Shown: positions 9,316 to 15,971, numbered from the stretch's first letter. The stretch: 20,886 nucleotides of DNA from Methanolobus sp. UBA32 (GCA_002507205.1 DAZF01000015.1:44125-65010); one strand, 5' to 3'. The notes: generated from the sequence alone by a model not told the origin. A program made the numbers and translations.

Positions 9316-10191
9316 CTAATTAGATTCGCAATAAGAATCAAATTTAGGATACGATCCAAGTATTTTCAACATCCCTACGTTTGACTCTATATTAGATATT
9401 GCATCTTTTATAATAGTATCGTTTATATTTCCTTCGAAGTCAATGTAGAAAACATAATCACCAAGTACTTTTTTGGAAGGTCTGGATTCAATCCTTGTCA
9501 GATTGATATTATTTTTGGCAAATTCACCCAGAATGGCATAAAGAGCACCGGGGCGGTCACGGTCAAGATAGACTATTATAGAGGTCTTATAGGAACTATC
9601 CTGTTTATCCTTTGTTATATATTTTTGGACGCTTTCCGGAATATTGCTTCTTGTAATTATGACAAAACGGGTATGATTATGTTTCCTGTCCTGAATATTT
9701 GGTATTATAATATTCAGATCATACATTTCAGCAGTCTCTGGTGAGGCAATAGCAGCCATTTCATCAAATTCAGTGGCGAGTTTTGCTGCGTGGGATGTAC
9801 TTCCCGTTGTCCTCAACTCAGCGGCAGGAAACTGATCTTTCAGGAATTGGCGACATTGTCCGAGGCCCTGGGGATGTGAAAGTATCACTTTGATCTCTTC
9901 TTTCTTTCCTCTGGATAACAGGCAGTGTTCTATGGTAACGATAGTCTCCCCGATGATATTCACATCATTTTCCAGTAGCCTGTCAAGTGTGATCCCTACA
10001 GAACCTTCAATGGAATTTTCCAGGGGCACGACCCCGATATCACATGCTCCGCTTTCCAGAAGGGAGAACACATCCTGTATGTCTGCACAGTATTCAAGAA
10101 CATCTTTCCCTTCGCGTCCGTTCTCTTGTATCCACTGCTTTGCAGCTTTTTCAGTATAGGTTCCTTTAGGACCAAGTACGCCAATTATCAT
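9316..10191 (-). CDS. pheA: Prephenate dehydratase
   Basis: Converts prephenate to phenylpyruvate in phenylalanine synthesis. The 291-residue protein is the monofunctional type, without chorismate mutase. The N-terminal catalytic domain opens with GVLGPKGTYTEKAA, carries VVPLENSIEGSV (54-65) and STSHAAKLA (131-139), and has the catalytic TRF motif at T174-R175-F176 in HNHTRFV. A C-terminal ACT domain (about 204-280) has GALY (215-218) and ESRP (235-238), the motifs for phenylalanine binding, so feedback inhibition is likely. The ATG at 10191 follows GGGAG. It lies between the MscS-type gene and the MoxR operon with short gaps, but no functional link to either is evident. Confidence 0.96.
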   Translation of the reverse strand: MIIGVLGPKGTYTEKAAKQWIQENGREGKDVLEYCADIQDVFSLLESGACDIGVVPLENSIEGSVGITLDRLLENDVNIIGETIVTIEHCLLSRGKKEEIKVILSHPQGLGQCRQFLKDQFPAAELRTTGSTSHAAKLATEFDEMAAIASPETAEMYDLNIIIPNIQDRKHNHTRFVIITRSNIPESVQKYITKDKQDSSYKTSIIVYLDRDRPGALYAILGEFAKNNINLTRIESRPSKKVLGDYVFYIDFEGNINDTIIKDAISNIESNVGMLKILGSYPKFDSYCESN

Positions 10192-10215
10192 TCTGCTCCC
10201 TAACGATAGTAAATT

Positions 10216-10222
10216 AAAAAAA
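10216..10222 (-). terminator. T7 tract after the MscS-type gene
   Basis: On the minus strand seven consecutive T residues start 6 nt after the stop codon (10228-10230), enough for archaeal intrinsic termination and possibly separating the channel gene from pheA. No hairpin is seen, and read-through into pheA 36 bp away is possible. Confidence 0.35.
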
Positions 10223-10227
10223 TCTTT

Positions 10228-11406
10228 TCATGACTGCTTTTCAAGGGCTTTTGCTATTTTTCTCTCTATATCAGAGTGCCTGTTATCAAGTAATGTGAGG
10301 TTTTTTTCTGCATCAACAAGAGCTTCAATATAAGTATCATCTTTCTCATCAGGCAAAGAGGTAATGTCGGGAAAATCTTTAAGGTTCTGGATCATCGGTT
10401 TAATCTCTTCTTCTCTCTGGGCAAGCAGACCAAGCAGTTCTTTCATTTCATTCCGTGTTTTTTCGTCCTTTATTTCCTTTATTTTATCTTCCATACTTTT
10501 CCTGCGTGTACTCAGACCATCTGCTGTAGTGTATATCCTGTCAAGCATCTGTGCCAGGATTGCCTTATCAAAGATTATTTCTTCAGTTTTGATCTCAGGA
10601 ACTTTTTCCTTCTCTTCGCCCCCGGTTTCCTTAGGCGGCATACAGACATAATCTTCACTAAAGACTCTCTGGTTCATATATGTGGGAGAAACGATCTCAA
10701 TATCGGAATTATGCAGGGAGTCTATAACATTCTTCTTAAAATCGGACCTCGCAGTGATCATTCCTTCGATATCCCTGAGGAGCCCTCCTACTTTATAACT
10801 TATGGAAAAATCTCCCAGTTTTTCAATATGCACAAAAGGGTTTTCCAGACCAGTGATCTCTGCAGCCTTAAGGAGATTTTTCTCAATATCTTTCCGGGGT
10901 ATGTTGTAACCAAGAGATACGCTTACCTTTATGATAGTGCCGGAAGACCGTATGGTTTTGAGAGGTTTTGAAACAAGGGTCATATTCGGAATAGTAATCA
11001 GATCCCTGTCCATGGACTGGACCTGGGTATGCAGGAAGTATGTTTCTGTTACTCTGCCAAAGGTGTCATCGGTCTTTATAAAATCCCCTACTCTGAAAGG
11101 ATGGATCAGGCGAAGCATTATCCCTGCCATTGCATTCGTCACAAAGGTGGTTGATGAGAATGCTATTATGGCTCCGATCACTATACTTACAAGGGTGAGT
11201 ACCAGATTTTTATCTTCAACATTTATCGGAAGGGTAAATACAATAAAAAGTATCCCGATGATGAAAATTACTACGAATATGAGTTGCTGGATTATCTTCT
11301 CCCTTGAAAAAAGATTCCTTTTTCTGAAAAGGAAATCAAAAACAATGATTAGTGTGAGGGTAACCAGTAAAGAGATTATGCTTGGTATGAATTGATCAAT
11401 ATCCAT
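10228..11406 (-). CDS. MscS-type mechanosensitive ion channel
   Basis: A 392-residue small-conductance mechanosensitive channel that would release solutes on hypo-osmotic shock. Membrane helices lie at about 8-27 and 41-60, with the pore-lining TM3 region at 67-105 (glycine/alanine-bearing, ending RLIHPFRVGDFI). The MscS beta domain follows, with the family motif RDLITIPNMTLVSKPL (134-149). The MscS core ends near residue 250; an additional charged tail of about 140 residues (255-392) is predicted largely helical, with coiled-coil-like KEIKDEKTRNEMKELLGLL and ERKIAKALEK segments. The ATG at 11406 has GGGTGGT upstream. A TATA box and a short dyad lie just upstream, so it is probably the first gene of its transcript. 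Confidence 0.9.
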   Translation of the reverse strand: MDIDQFIPSIISLLVTLTLIIVFDFLFRKRNLFSREKIIQQLIFVVIFIIGILFIVFTLPINVEDKNLVLTLVSIVIGAIIAFSSTTFVTNAMAGIMLRLIHPFRVGDFIKTDDTFGRVTETYFLHTQVQSMDRDLITIPNMTLVSKPLKTIRSSGTIIKVSVSLGYNIPRKDIEKNLLKAAEITGLENPFVHIEKLGDFSISYKVGGLLRDIEGMITARSDFKKNVIDSLHNSDIEIVSPTYMNQRVFSEDYVCMPPKETGGEEKEKVPEIKTEEIIFDKAILAQMLDRIYTTADGLSTRRKSMEDKIKEIKDEKTRNEMKELLGLLAQREEEIKPMIQNLKDFPDITSLPDEKDDTYIEALVDAEKNLTLLDNRHSDIERKIAKALEKQS

Positions 11407-11458
11407 ATTTTACCACCCTCTTGATTATTCCCATTTTCAAATAATAATGATGTCTCAT

Positions 11459-11467
11459 CATATATAG
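11459..11467 (-). promoter_or_regulatory. TATA box for the MscS-type gene
   Basis: On the minus strand it reads CTATATATG, placing the transcript start near 11437 and giving a leader of about 30 nt that includes the GGGTGGT ribosome site before 11406. Confidence 0.5.
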
Positions 11468-11476
11468 AGTAGATGA

Positions 11477-11487
11477 GTTCCAGGAAC
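11477..11487. promoter_or_regulatory. Short dyad upstream of the MscS-type TATA box
   Basis: GTTCCAGGAAC is a 5+1+5 inverted repeat ending 10 bp upstream of the TATA box, overlapping or abutting the expected BRE/TFB contact. It could be an operator; its shortness leaves chance as a real alternative. Confidence 0.25.
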
Positions 11488-11520
11488 ATGATATAATTAA
11501 TTCTGCGTAATCATTTCCTA

Positions 11521-11985
11521 TCAATACATTTGTTTATCGCTCTTTTCAGACCATTCCCTGAGCAGTTTAAGGCACTCATCCCTGTCAGTATTAACTAACT
11601 CAAGTTCCTGATCCTGCTTTTCTCCCCGAATGTACCTGTAAAAAAGACCGTCGTCAAAACCAATGGCAGCAACGTCCACTTTGTTGGATCCATAATATAC
11701 GGTCTTTATGCGTGCCCAGTAAATGGCTGCAAGACACATAGGACATGGTTCAGAACTTGTGTACATCTCGCAGTCTGAAAGGTCGAATCTTTCCAGCACA
11801 GCAGACGCCTGTCTGATGGCGAGAATTTCTGCATGGGCGGTAGGGTCATTGGTTTTCAATACTTCATTATGGGTTTTGGATAATACCTTCCCGTCTTTCA
11901 CAACAATCGCCCCAAAAGGTCCGCCGTGATTACGTTTTATTCCGTGGCGTGCCTCGTCTATGGCCATCTGCATAAAGGTGTTCAT
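11521..11985 (-). CDS. guaD: Guanine deaminase (cytidine-deaminase fold)
   Basis: A 154-residue zinc deaminase. The zinc site is complete: H51-A-E53 (HAE with catalytic glutamate) and C81-P-M-C84 in EPCPMCLAAIYWAR. It resembles Bacillus subtilis guanine deaminase across its length: GGPFGAIVVKDG, NDPTAHAE, GFDDGLFYRYI (the FDD region that sets guanine specificity in that enzyme) and a C-terminal Tyr154, matching the terminal tyrosine that completes the active site of the swapped dimer. tRNA adenosine deaminases share the zinc motifs but lack the FDD segment and this C-terminus. It converts guanine to xanthine. The ATG at 11985 has no good ribosome site and a short leader is likely. It is transcribed alone. 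Confidence 0.87.
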   Translation of the reverse strand: MNTFMQMAIDEARHGIKRNHGGPFGAIVVKDGKVLSKTHNEVLKTNDPTAHAEILAIRQASAVLERFDLSDCEMYTSSEPCPMCLAAIYWARIKTVYYGSNKVDVAAIGFDDGLFYRYIRGEKQDQELELVNTDRDECLKLLREWSEKSDKQMY

Positions 11986-12021
11986 GGGACATTATCATTA
12001 TTTATTGGCTTTAAGTGCAGT

Positions 12022-12030
12022 GGTATATGT
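12022..12030 (-). promoter_or_regulatory. Possible TATA box for guaD
   Basis: The minus strand reads ACATATACC, which would start the transcript near 12000 and leave a leader of about 15 nt. A second AT-rich site (CTTTATTTTTC, around 12046-12056) would give a leader of about 40 nt. The sequence does not decide between them. Confidence 0.3.
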
Positions 12031-12048
12031 GGCCTGTACTTTTGAAAA

Positions 12049-12060
12049 ATAAAGCTTTAT
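12049..12060. repeat. Palindromic repeat ATAAAGCTTTAT, copy 1
   Basis: A perfect 12-nt palindrome. The 11-nt core TAAAGCTTTAT recurs at 12139-12149, about 90 bp away, in the same non-coding region between guaD and the DUF4405-like gene. Paired palindromes suggest a regulator that binds both sites, though AT-rich palindromes also arise by chance. Confidence 0.35.
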
Positions 12061-12138
12061 GGTGTGGTAATAGCCTGATAAAATCTCTTATAGTATTCCA
12101 TTAGGTTTTAGAAGCTCTTTATGCCTTATATTTTAAAT

Positions 12139-12149
12139 TAAAGCTTTAT
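12139..12149. repeat. Palindromic repeat TAAAGCTTTAT, copy 2
   Basis: Second copy of the motif at 12049-12060. It ends about 24 bp upstream of the TATA box at 12173-12181, a position suited to control of the plus-strand transcript. Confidence 0.35.
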
Positions 12150-12172
12150 TATTACTGTTTAATTGTAAGTAT

Positions 12173-12181
12173 CTTTATATT
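12173..12181 (+). promoter_or_regulatory. TATA box for the structured leader / DUF4405-like transcript
   Basis: CTTTATATT is a good archaeal TATA element. The expected transcript start, about 26 nt downstream of its centre, falls at 12200-12205, exactly where the long inverted repeat begins. Confidence 0.5.
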
Positions 12182-12199
12182 CGAAATAACGAATCCGGG

Positions 12200-12301
12200 A
12201 ATTGTAAGATCACATGTCTAATTCCATAAACCACCACCAACCATCATCCCCAACGTACCACCATACGTATCGTAACACCAACATGTGATCTTTCTTCAAT
12301 T
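12200..12301 (+). ncRNA. Candidate structured, C-rich RNA (small RNA or 5' leader)
   Basis: Two 12-nt arms pair perfectly: AAGATCACATGT (12206-12217) with ACATGTGATCTT (12281-12292). After a small asymmetric bulge, AATTG (12200-12204) pairs with CAATT (12297-12301). The 63-nt enclosed loop is strikingly poor in G and rich in C and A, with repeated CCACCA. Inside it ACGTA (12253-12257) pairs with TACGT (12264-12268), presenting CCACCA as a hexaloop. The predicted transcript start coincides with the 5' arm, and TCTTTCTT follows the 3' arm, so it could end as a free RNA of about 100 nt or act as the leader of the gene at 12362. An AUG in the 5' arm opens a 24-codon frame that closes in the 3' arm (12214-12288), so a leader peptide is the other reading. 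Confidence 0.45.
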
Positions 12302-12361
12302 CATATATTGCATTCATGAGGAATACAAAGACTAAAAGGAAAAGGAAATCGGAGTTTAGAA

Positions 12362-12679
12362 ATGAAAAAAACAACACTCAACTATATTGTGGACCTTCCG
12401 TTACTGGCACATTCAGTCATAGTAAGCGTTACAGGACTGGTCCTGATGTATGGAAGCCATGGCGCAAGCTTCCTGGGATTTGACAGCAGGGAACTGCTCC
12501 ATATGCATGAACAGATAGGAGTTCTGATGGTTGCATTCTCACTTATCCATGTAGTATTACACTGGAAGTGGATGGCTTGCACAACAAAGAACTTCTTTAC
12601 CGGGAAGAGCAGTTCATCGGCAACCAGCAAGGCCAGATTATCTGTAAAGTGCGAAACAGCAAATCCAGTTGAAGAATAA
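12362..12679 (+). CDS. DUF4405-like two-helix membrane protein
   Basis: A 105-residue membrane protein with helices at about 12-30 and 52-69. Histidines stand within or at the edge of the helices (H17, H47, H49, H63, H67), and the second part, HMHEQIGVLMVAFSLIHVVL then HWKW, matches the pattern of DUF4405 proteins, cytochrome b-like membrane proteins suspected to bind haem. Haem binding here is inferred from the histidine pattern only. The polar C-terminal tail (about 75-105) is serine-rich with no recognisable motif. The ATG at 12362 follows CGGAG by 8 nt. It stands alone between the structured leader and a hairpin terminator. A role in membrane electron transfer or sensing is possible; I cannot name one. 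Confidence 0.75.
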   Translation: MKKTTLNYIVDLPLLAHSVIVSVTGLVLMYGSHGASFLGFDSRELLHMHEQIGVLMVAFSLIHVVLHWKWMACTTKNFFTGKSSSSATSKARLSVKCETANPVEE

Positions 12680-12698
12680 ATTCATGTATTCAGATCAG

Positions 12699-12735
12699 AT
12701 GTCTGGTTTTTTCCAGACATTCTCATCCTATTTTT
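12699..12735 (+). terminator. Hairpin terminator after the DUF4405-like gene
   Basis: ATGTCTGG (12699-12706) pairs perfectly with CCAGACAT (12713-12720) around a loop of six T. A T5 run follows at 12731-12735. It lies 20 nt after the stop codon and separates this gene from the AMP phosphorylase gene. Confidence 0.6.
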
Positions 12736-12796
12736 GAGTATACCATAAACCTATTATCTCTTAGAGCATTTTTCTGTATAAAATAAAGGTGGAACT

Positions 12797-14317
12797 ATGC
12801 AGCTAAAAGTACAGCCTATTGATATCAAAGTCGGCAAATACAAAGTGGTGTTGAATACAATTGACGCCAAGGAAATGGGAGTTAACGAGGGTGACAGGGT
12901 AAGGATCAAGGATCACACAATTCTTACAGCCATCGTCGATTTTACAGAAGATATGATCTCTCCGGGAATGATTGGTCTGTATCATGAGGTGCAGGAACAG
13001 TTGCAGAGAGAATGGACTGAAACCGTAGAGGTAGAACCGGCTGAAAAACCAAAATCCACCCGGATTATCAGAAAGGTAATGGATGGTCACAAGCTCGAAA
13101 GGGATGAGATATATGAGCTTGTGAAGGACATCGTTGAGGAGAATCTTAATGATATCGAGCTTGCTGCATTCCTCACTGCCACTTATATCAAGGATCTCAG
13201 TGAAGATGAGACTGAATGGCTCACAAAAGCAATGATAGAAACCGGTGAACGTATCGAATTCAGTACTTCTCCTATAATGGACAAACATTCAATAGGTGGC
13301 GTTCCCGGTAACAAGATCTCCCTGCTTATTGTTCCAATCGTTGCAGCCAATGGTTTGCTTATCCCAAAGACCAGTTCCCGGGCTATAACCGGTGCTGGTG
13401 GTACAGCTGATCTCATGGAGATACTGGCTCCTGTGGAGTTCACCGCTCAGCAGATTAAAGAAATGACCGAGAAGGTCGGTGGTGTCATTGTATGGGGCGG
13501 TGCTACAAATATAGCACCTGCAGATGACAAGCTGATAAAGATAGAGTATCCGCTTTCCATAGACCCGCATTGCCAGCTGCTGGCTTCCATTATGGCTAAA
13601 AAAGGTGCAGTTGGCGCCCAGAAGGTTGTTATGGATCTTCCTACCGGTGCGGGTACTAAACTGCCCGATGTAAAAGCCGGAAGAAAGCTTGCCAGGGACC
13701 TCATAAGTCTTGGCGAACGCCTTGGTATGGATGTGGATTGTGCACTTACATACGGTGCATCTCCAGTTGGAAGGACAGTTGGTCCTGCACTTGAAGTTAT
13801 AGAAGCTCTGAAGGTCCTTGAAACAATGGAGGGTCCGAACAGTCTCATAGAAAAGAGTGCTGTTCTTGCAGGAATGCTCCTTGAGATGGGCGGAGTGGCT
13901 GCTAAAGGACAGGGACGCGAGCTTGCCATCGAGACACTGAAGAATGGTAAAGCGCTTGCAAAGATGAAAGAGATAATTGCGATACAGGGCGGCAATCCGG
14001 ATGTAACTCACAAGGATATTAAGGTGGGTGAATTCACTGCAGAACTAACAGCCCCAACCAATGGTTATATTCTAGAGTTCCATAACAAACGCATTGTTCA
14101 GATAGCAAGGCTTGCCGGTGCACCAAATGATAAAGGTGCAGGTGTCAGGATCCACAAGAAAAGAGGCGAGTCTGTTGAAGCAGGCCAGCCTGTCCTGACA
14201 ATATATGCTGAGAAAGAAGAAAAACTTGCAGAAGCTATCAAAAGTGCAAGAGAGGATCTCCCGATAGTTGTTGAAGGTATGCTTCTTGAGAAAGTAGCAG
14301 ACATTACAGAAGTCTGA
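12797..14317 (+). CDS. deoA: AMP phosphorylase
   Basis: Archaeal nucleoside 5'-monophosphate phosphorylase that splits AMP (also CMP, UMP and, in some species, GMP) with phosphate to give the free base and ribose 1,5-bisphosphate, the first step of the route through ribose-1,5-bisphosphate isomerase to type III RubisCO. The 506 residues match the family length of about 503. An archaeal N-terminal domain (1-84) precedes the thymidine-phosphorylase-like region. Signatures are KHSIGGVPGNKIS (163-175), TSSRAITGAGGTADLME (192-208), and the C-terminal GAPNDKGAGVRIHKKRGESV stretch. The ATG at 12797 follows AGGTGG. A promoter probably lies in the 60 bp after the terminator at 12735 but no single TATA box stands out. 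The aTrm56 gene follows 11 bp later and is likely co-transcribed. Confidence 0.95.
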   Translation: MQLKVQPIDIKVGKYKVVLNTIDAKEMGVNEGDRVRIKDHTILTAIVDFTEDMISPGMIGLYHEVQEQLQREWTETVEVEPAEKPKSTRIIRKVMDGHKLERDEIYELVKDIVEENLNDIELAAFLTATYIKDLSEDETEWLTKAMIETGERIEFSTSPIMDKHSIGGVPGNKISLLIVPIVAANGLLIPKTSSRAITGAGGTADLMEILAPVEFTAQQIKEMTEKVGGVIVWGGATNIAPADDKLIKIEYPLSIDPHCQLLASIMAKKGAVGAQKVVMDLPTGAGTKLPDVKAGRKLARDLISLGERLGMDVDCALTYGASPVGRTVGPALEVIEALKVLETMEGPNSLIEKSAVLAGMLLEMGGVAAKGQGRELAIETLKNGKALAKMKEIIAIQGGNPDVTHKDIKVGEFTAELTAPTNGYILEFHNKRIVQIARLAGAPNDKGAGVRIHKKRGESVEAGQPVLTIYAEKEEKLAEAIKSAREDLPIVVEGMLLEKVADITEV

Positions 14318-14328
14318 CAGGTATTCCA

Positions 14329-14856
14329 ATGAAAAAGATAGTAATATTGAGGCTTGGCCACCGTCCGCAGAGAGACAAAAGGATAACCACGCATGTGGGT
14401 CTGACAGCAAGGGCTTTTGGTGCAGAGGGAATGCTCCTTGCATCTGAGGATAAGAAACTTGCAGACAACATAGCTGATGTTGCCACAAGGTGGGGAGGAG
14501 ACTTCTATGTTAAGAATGATGTCAGCTGGAAGTCTGAAATAAATAAATGGAAAGACGATGGCGGCAAGGTCTGTCATTTGTCCATGTATGGGATAAATTT
14601 ACCGGACGCAGTTCCGGAGATCCGACAATGTGACAAGCTCATGATCGTAGTGGGTGCGGAAAAAGTACCGTTCGAAATATATGAAATGGCTGACTGGAAT
14701 GTTGCAGTTGGCAATCAGCCTCATTCAGAAGTTGCAGCTGTGGCAGTCACCATGGACCGTATAGCTGAAAGCGACCCTCTGAGAAATAAGTTTGAGGGTG
14801 GTGAACTAACAATAGTTCCTGAGAAATGCGGTAAACAGGTTATCGATAACAGATAG
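14329..14856 (+). CDS. trm56: tRNA (cytidine(56)-2'-O)-methyltransferase
   Basis: The archaeal SPOUT methyltransferase aTrm56, which 2'-O-methylates C56 in the T-loop of tRNA with S-adenosylmethionine. The 175-residue length is typical. Marks are LRLGHRPQRDKRITTHV (7-23) with the catalytic arginine region, GLTARAFGA (24-32), the VVGAEKVP segment (107-114) of the deep trefoil knot, and ADWNVAVGNQPHSEVAA (121-137). The ATG at 14329 lies 11 bp after AMP phosphorylase with a weak AGGT upstream, so translational coupling is plausible. It converges with the small minus-strand gene, with only 11 bp between the stop codons. Confidence 0.95.
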   Translation: MKKIVILRLGHRPQRDKRITTHVGLTARAFGAEGMLLASEDKKLADNIADVATRWGGDFYVKNDVSWKSEINKWKDDGGKVCHLSMYGINLPDAVPEIRQCDKLMIVVGAEKVPFEIYEMADWNVAVGNQPHSEVAAVAVTMDRIAESDPLRNKFEGGELTIVPEKCGKQVIDNR

Positions 14857-14867
14857 GTGGATTTTTA

Positions 14868-15050
14868 CTATGGGTCCCTTTTTACAGAAGGGCCCCTGTA
14901 TATCCTTCTTCGTTCATAATCACCGTACCCGCGGTGTTTTGGATCTTCTTTTTTCCGAAGATGCTTTTCAAATAATTCATCGAGTTCATCCTCATTGATA
15001 TTGTCGTCTTTTCGCTCATCTTCTACTGGCATATGATCACAGGCTTTCAA
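14868..15050 (-). CDS. Small charged protein of unknown function, overlapping the Nif3 gene
   Basis: A 60-residue product if read from the TTG at 15050, which overlaps the Nif3 stop in a TTGA; 54 residues if read from the ATG at 15032, which has GTGATC just upstream. It is highly charged: an acidic helix-prone first half (DDNINEDELDELFEKHLRKK) and a basic, arginine- and tyrosine-rich tail (RGYGDYERRRIYRGP). There are no membrane helices and no cysteine pairs. The overlap with the upstream gene and the use of all the space up to the convergent neighbour favour a real gene coupled to Nif3. The tail could contact RNA or another protein, but nothing proves it. The last codons lie in a G/C-rich imperfect hairpin (14872-14896). 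Confidence 0.55.
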   Translation of the reverse strand: MKACDHMPVEDERKDDNINEDELDELFEKHLRKKEDPKHRGYGDYERRRIYRGPSVKRDP

Positions 15051-15787
15051 ATGGTTCTTATAAGCGGATCATGGTCAATGAATTCCACATCAAGTTTTAA
15101 TTTATCTGCAAGCACCGGGCAGAGGTCCTGCATACCCGGATTCTCTGTGGCATAATGTGTTGCATCAACAAGGAGCATGTCGCTGAAAGAACGTATTATG
15201 TCATGCTTCATTTCCGATGACACATAAGCGTCGGCTCCGTACTCCCTTGCAGTTTCAATGTATTCTGACCTGAAACCACTGCCTCCGAACACCATCACTT
15301 TCCTTATTTCATCCTTGTTGCCTGTGTATTGGATATGTGTGTTCAGGCTTTTTGAAACAAGGTTGACAAAAGTTTCTGTTGAACACGGGGTTATCGTTCC
15401 GATTCTGCCGATAGGGGTTTCATGTATGTCTGATAATCCAAGCCTGTTTGCAAGTGCATCATTTATGCCTCCTTTTGCCTTATCAAAATTCGTGTGCATG
15501 GAGTATAATGATATATTATTGTCAAGTGCTATTCTGAGACTGTCTGCCAGTTTTTTGTCAATACAGTTGATGGCGTGAAAAATAAGGGTGTGATGTGTGA
15601 TAAGAAGGTCTGCACTAATCTTTGCAGCTCTGTTAAGCACGTATTCTGTAGGGTCCAGTGCAATGGCTATCTTACGAACATCATTTTGCAGGTCAAGTGT
15701 AAGTCCTATTCTTCCAATATCGAAATCTTCAGCAAGTTCAGGAGGTGCCACTTCTTCAAGAATGGGTATAATATCTTTTAATTGCAT
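15047..15787 (-). CDS. Nif3/DUF34 family dinuclear-metal protein
   Basis: A 246-residue member of the Nif3-like (DUF34, YbgI/YqfO) family, which binds two metal ions in a toroidal hexamer; some members are annotated as GTP cyclohydrolase 1 type 2, but the physiological role is unsettled. Metal ligands are in place: H65-H66 in ITHHTLIF, D102 in MHTNFDKAKGGIND, and H211 and E215 in ATHYATE. The N-terminal DIGRIGLTL replaces the usual D-N-x-G-L. Length is that of the short archaeal and bacterial form without the PII-like insert. The ATG at 15787 has no evident ribosome site. The gene diverges from the KaiC-like set, sharing a 184-bp AT-rich region, and overlaps the small gene at its 3' end. Confidence 0.88.
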   Translation of the reverse strand: MQLKDIIPILEEVAPPELAEDFDIGRIGLTLDLQNDVRKIAIALDPTEYVLNRAAKISADLLITHHTLIFHAINCIDKKLADSLRIALDNNISLYSMHTNFDKAKGGINDALANRLGLSDIHETPIGRIGTITPCSTETFVNLVSKSLNTHIQYTGNKDEIRKVMVFGGSGFRSEYIETAREYGADAYVSSEMKHDIIRSFSDMLLVDATHYATENPGMQDLCPVLADKLKLDVEFIDHDPLIRTI

Positions 15788-15919
15788 AAAGCAGGAATAA
15801 TTTTGAATTGATTTTAACCTGTCGGAAATGCTTTGTTTATTGCTGTTTAATAATTATTTGCTTTATTTTATTTAATTGATGTAAATACAATCGAAGCATT
15901 CAAATAGGTGCACTGTATA

Positions 15920-15927
15920 TTTATAAT
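15920..15927 (+). promoter_or_regulatory. Likely TATA box for the KaiC-like operon
   Basis: TTTATAAT within a very AT-rich stretch (15915-15955). Transcription from about 15950 would leave a 22-nt leader with the GAGGAT ribosome site before the ATG at 15972. The surrounding AT richness offers other candidates, so the exact element is uncertain. Confidence 0.4.
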
Positions 15928-15971
15928 AAATAATATATTATATGTTTAAATTAAATACTCGAGGATAGTTT

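Noticed and set aside
13447..13995. Second minus-strand frame (182 codons) over AMP phosphorylase
   Set aside because: Antisense to conserved coding sequence, Ser/Pro-rich with no domain; a by-product of codon bias in the real gene.
13289..14011. Minus-strand open frame of 240 codons inside the AMP phosphorylase gene
   Set aside because: It lies wholly antisense to a strongly supported enzyme, has a Cys/His/Tyr/Phe-rich composition typical of antisense frames, and has no ribosome site.
14872..14896. GGGTCC/GGGCCC imperfect hairpin as terminator of the aTrm56 transcript
   Set aside because: It lies inside the coding end of the small minus-strand gene, contains a G-U pair and is explained by Gly/Pro/Arg codons; the T5 runs beside it are too short to decide.
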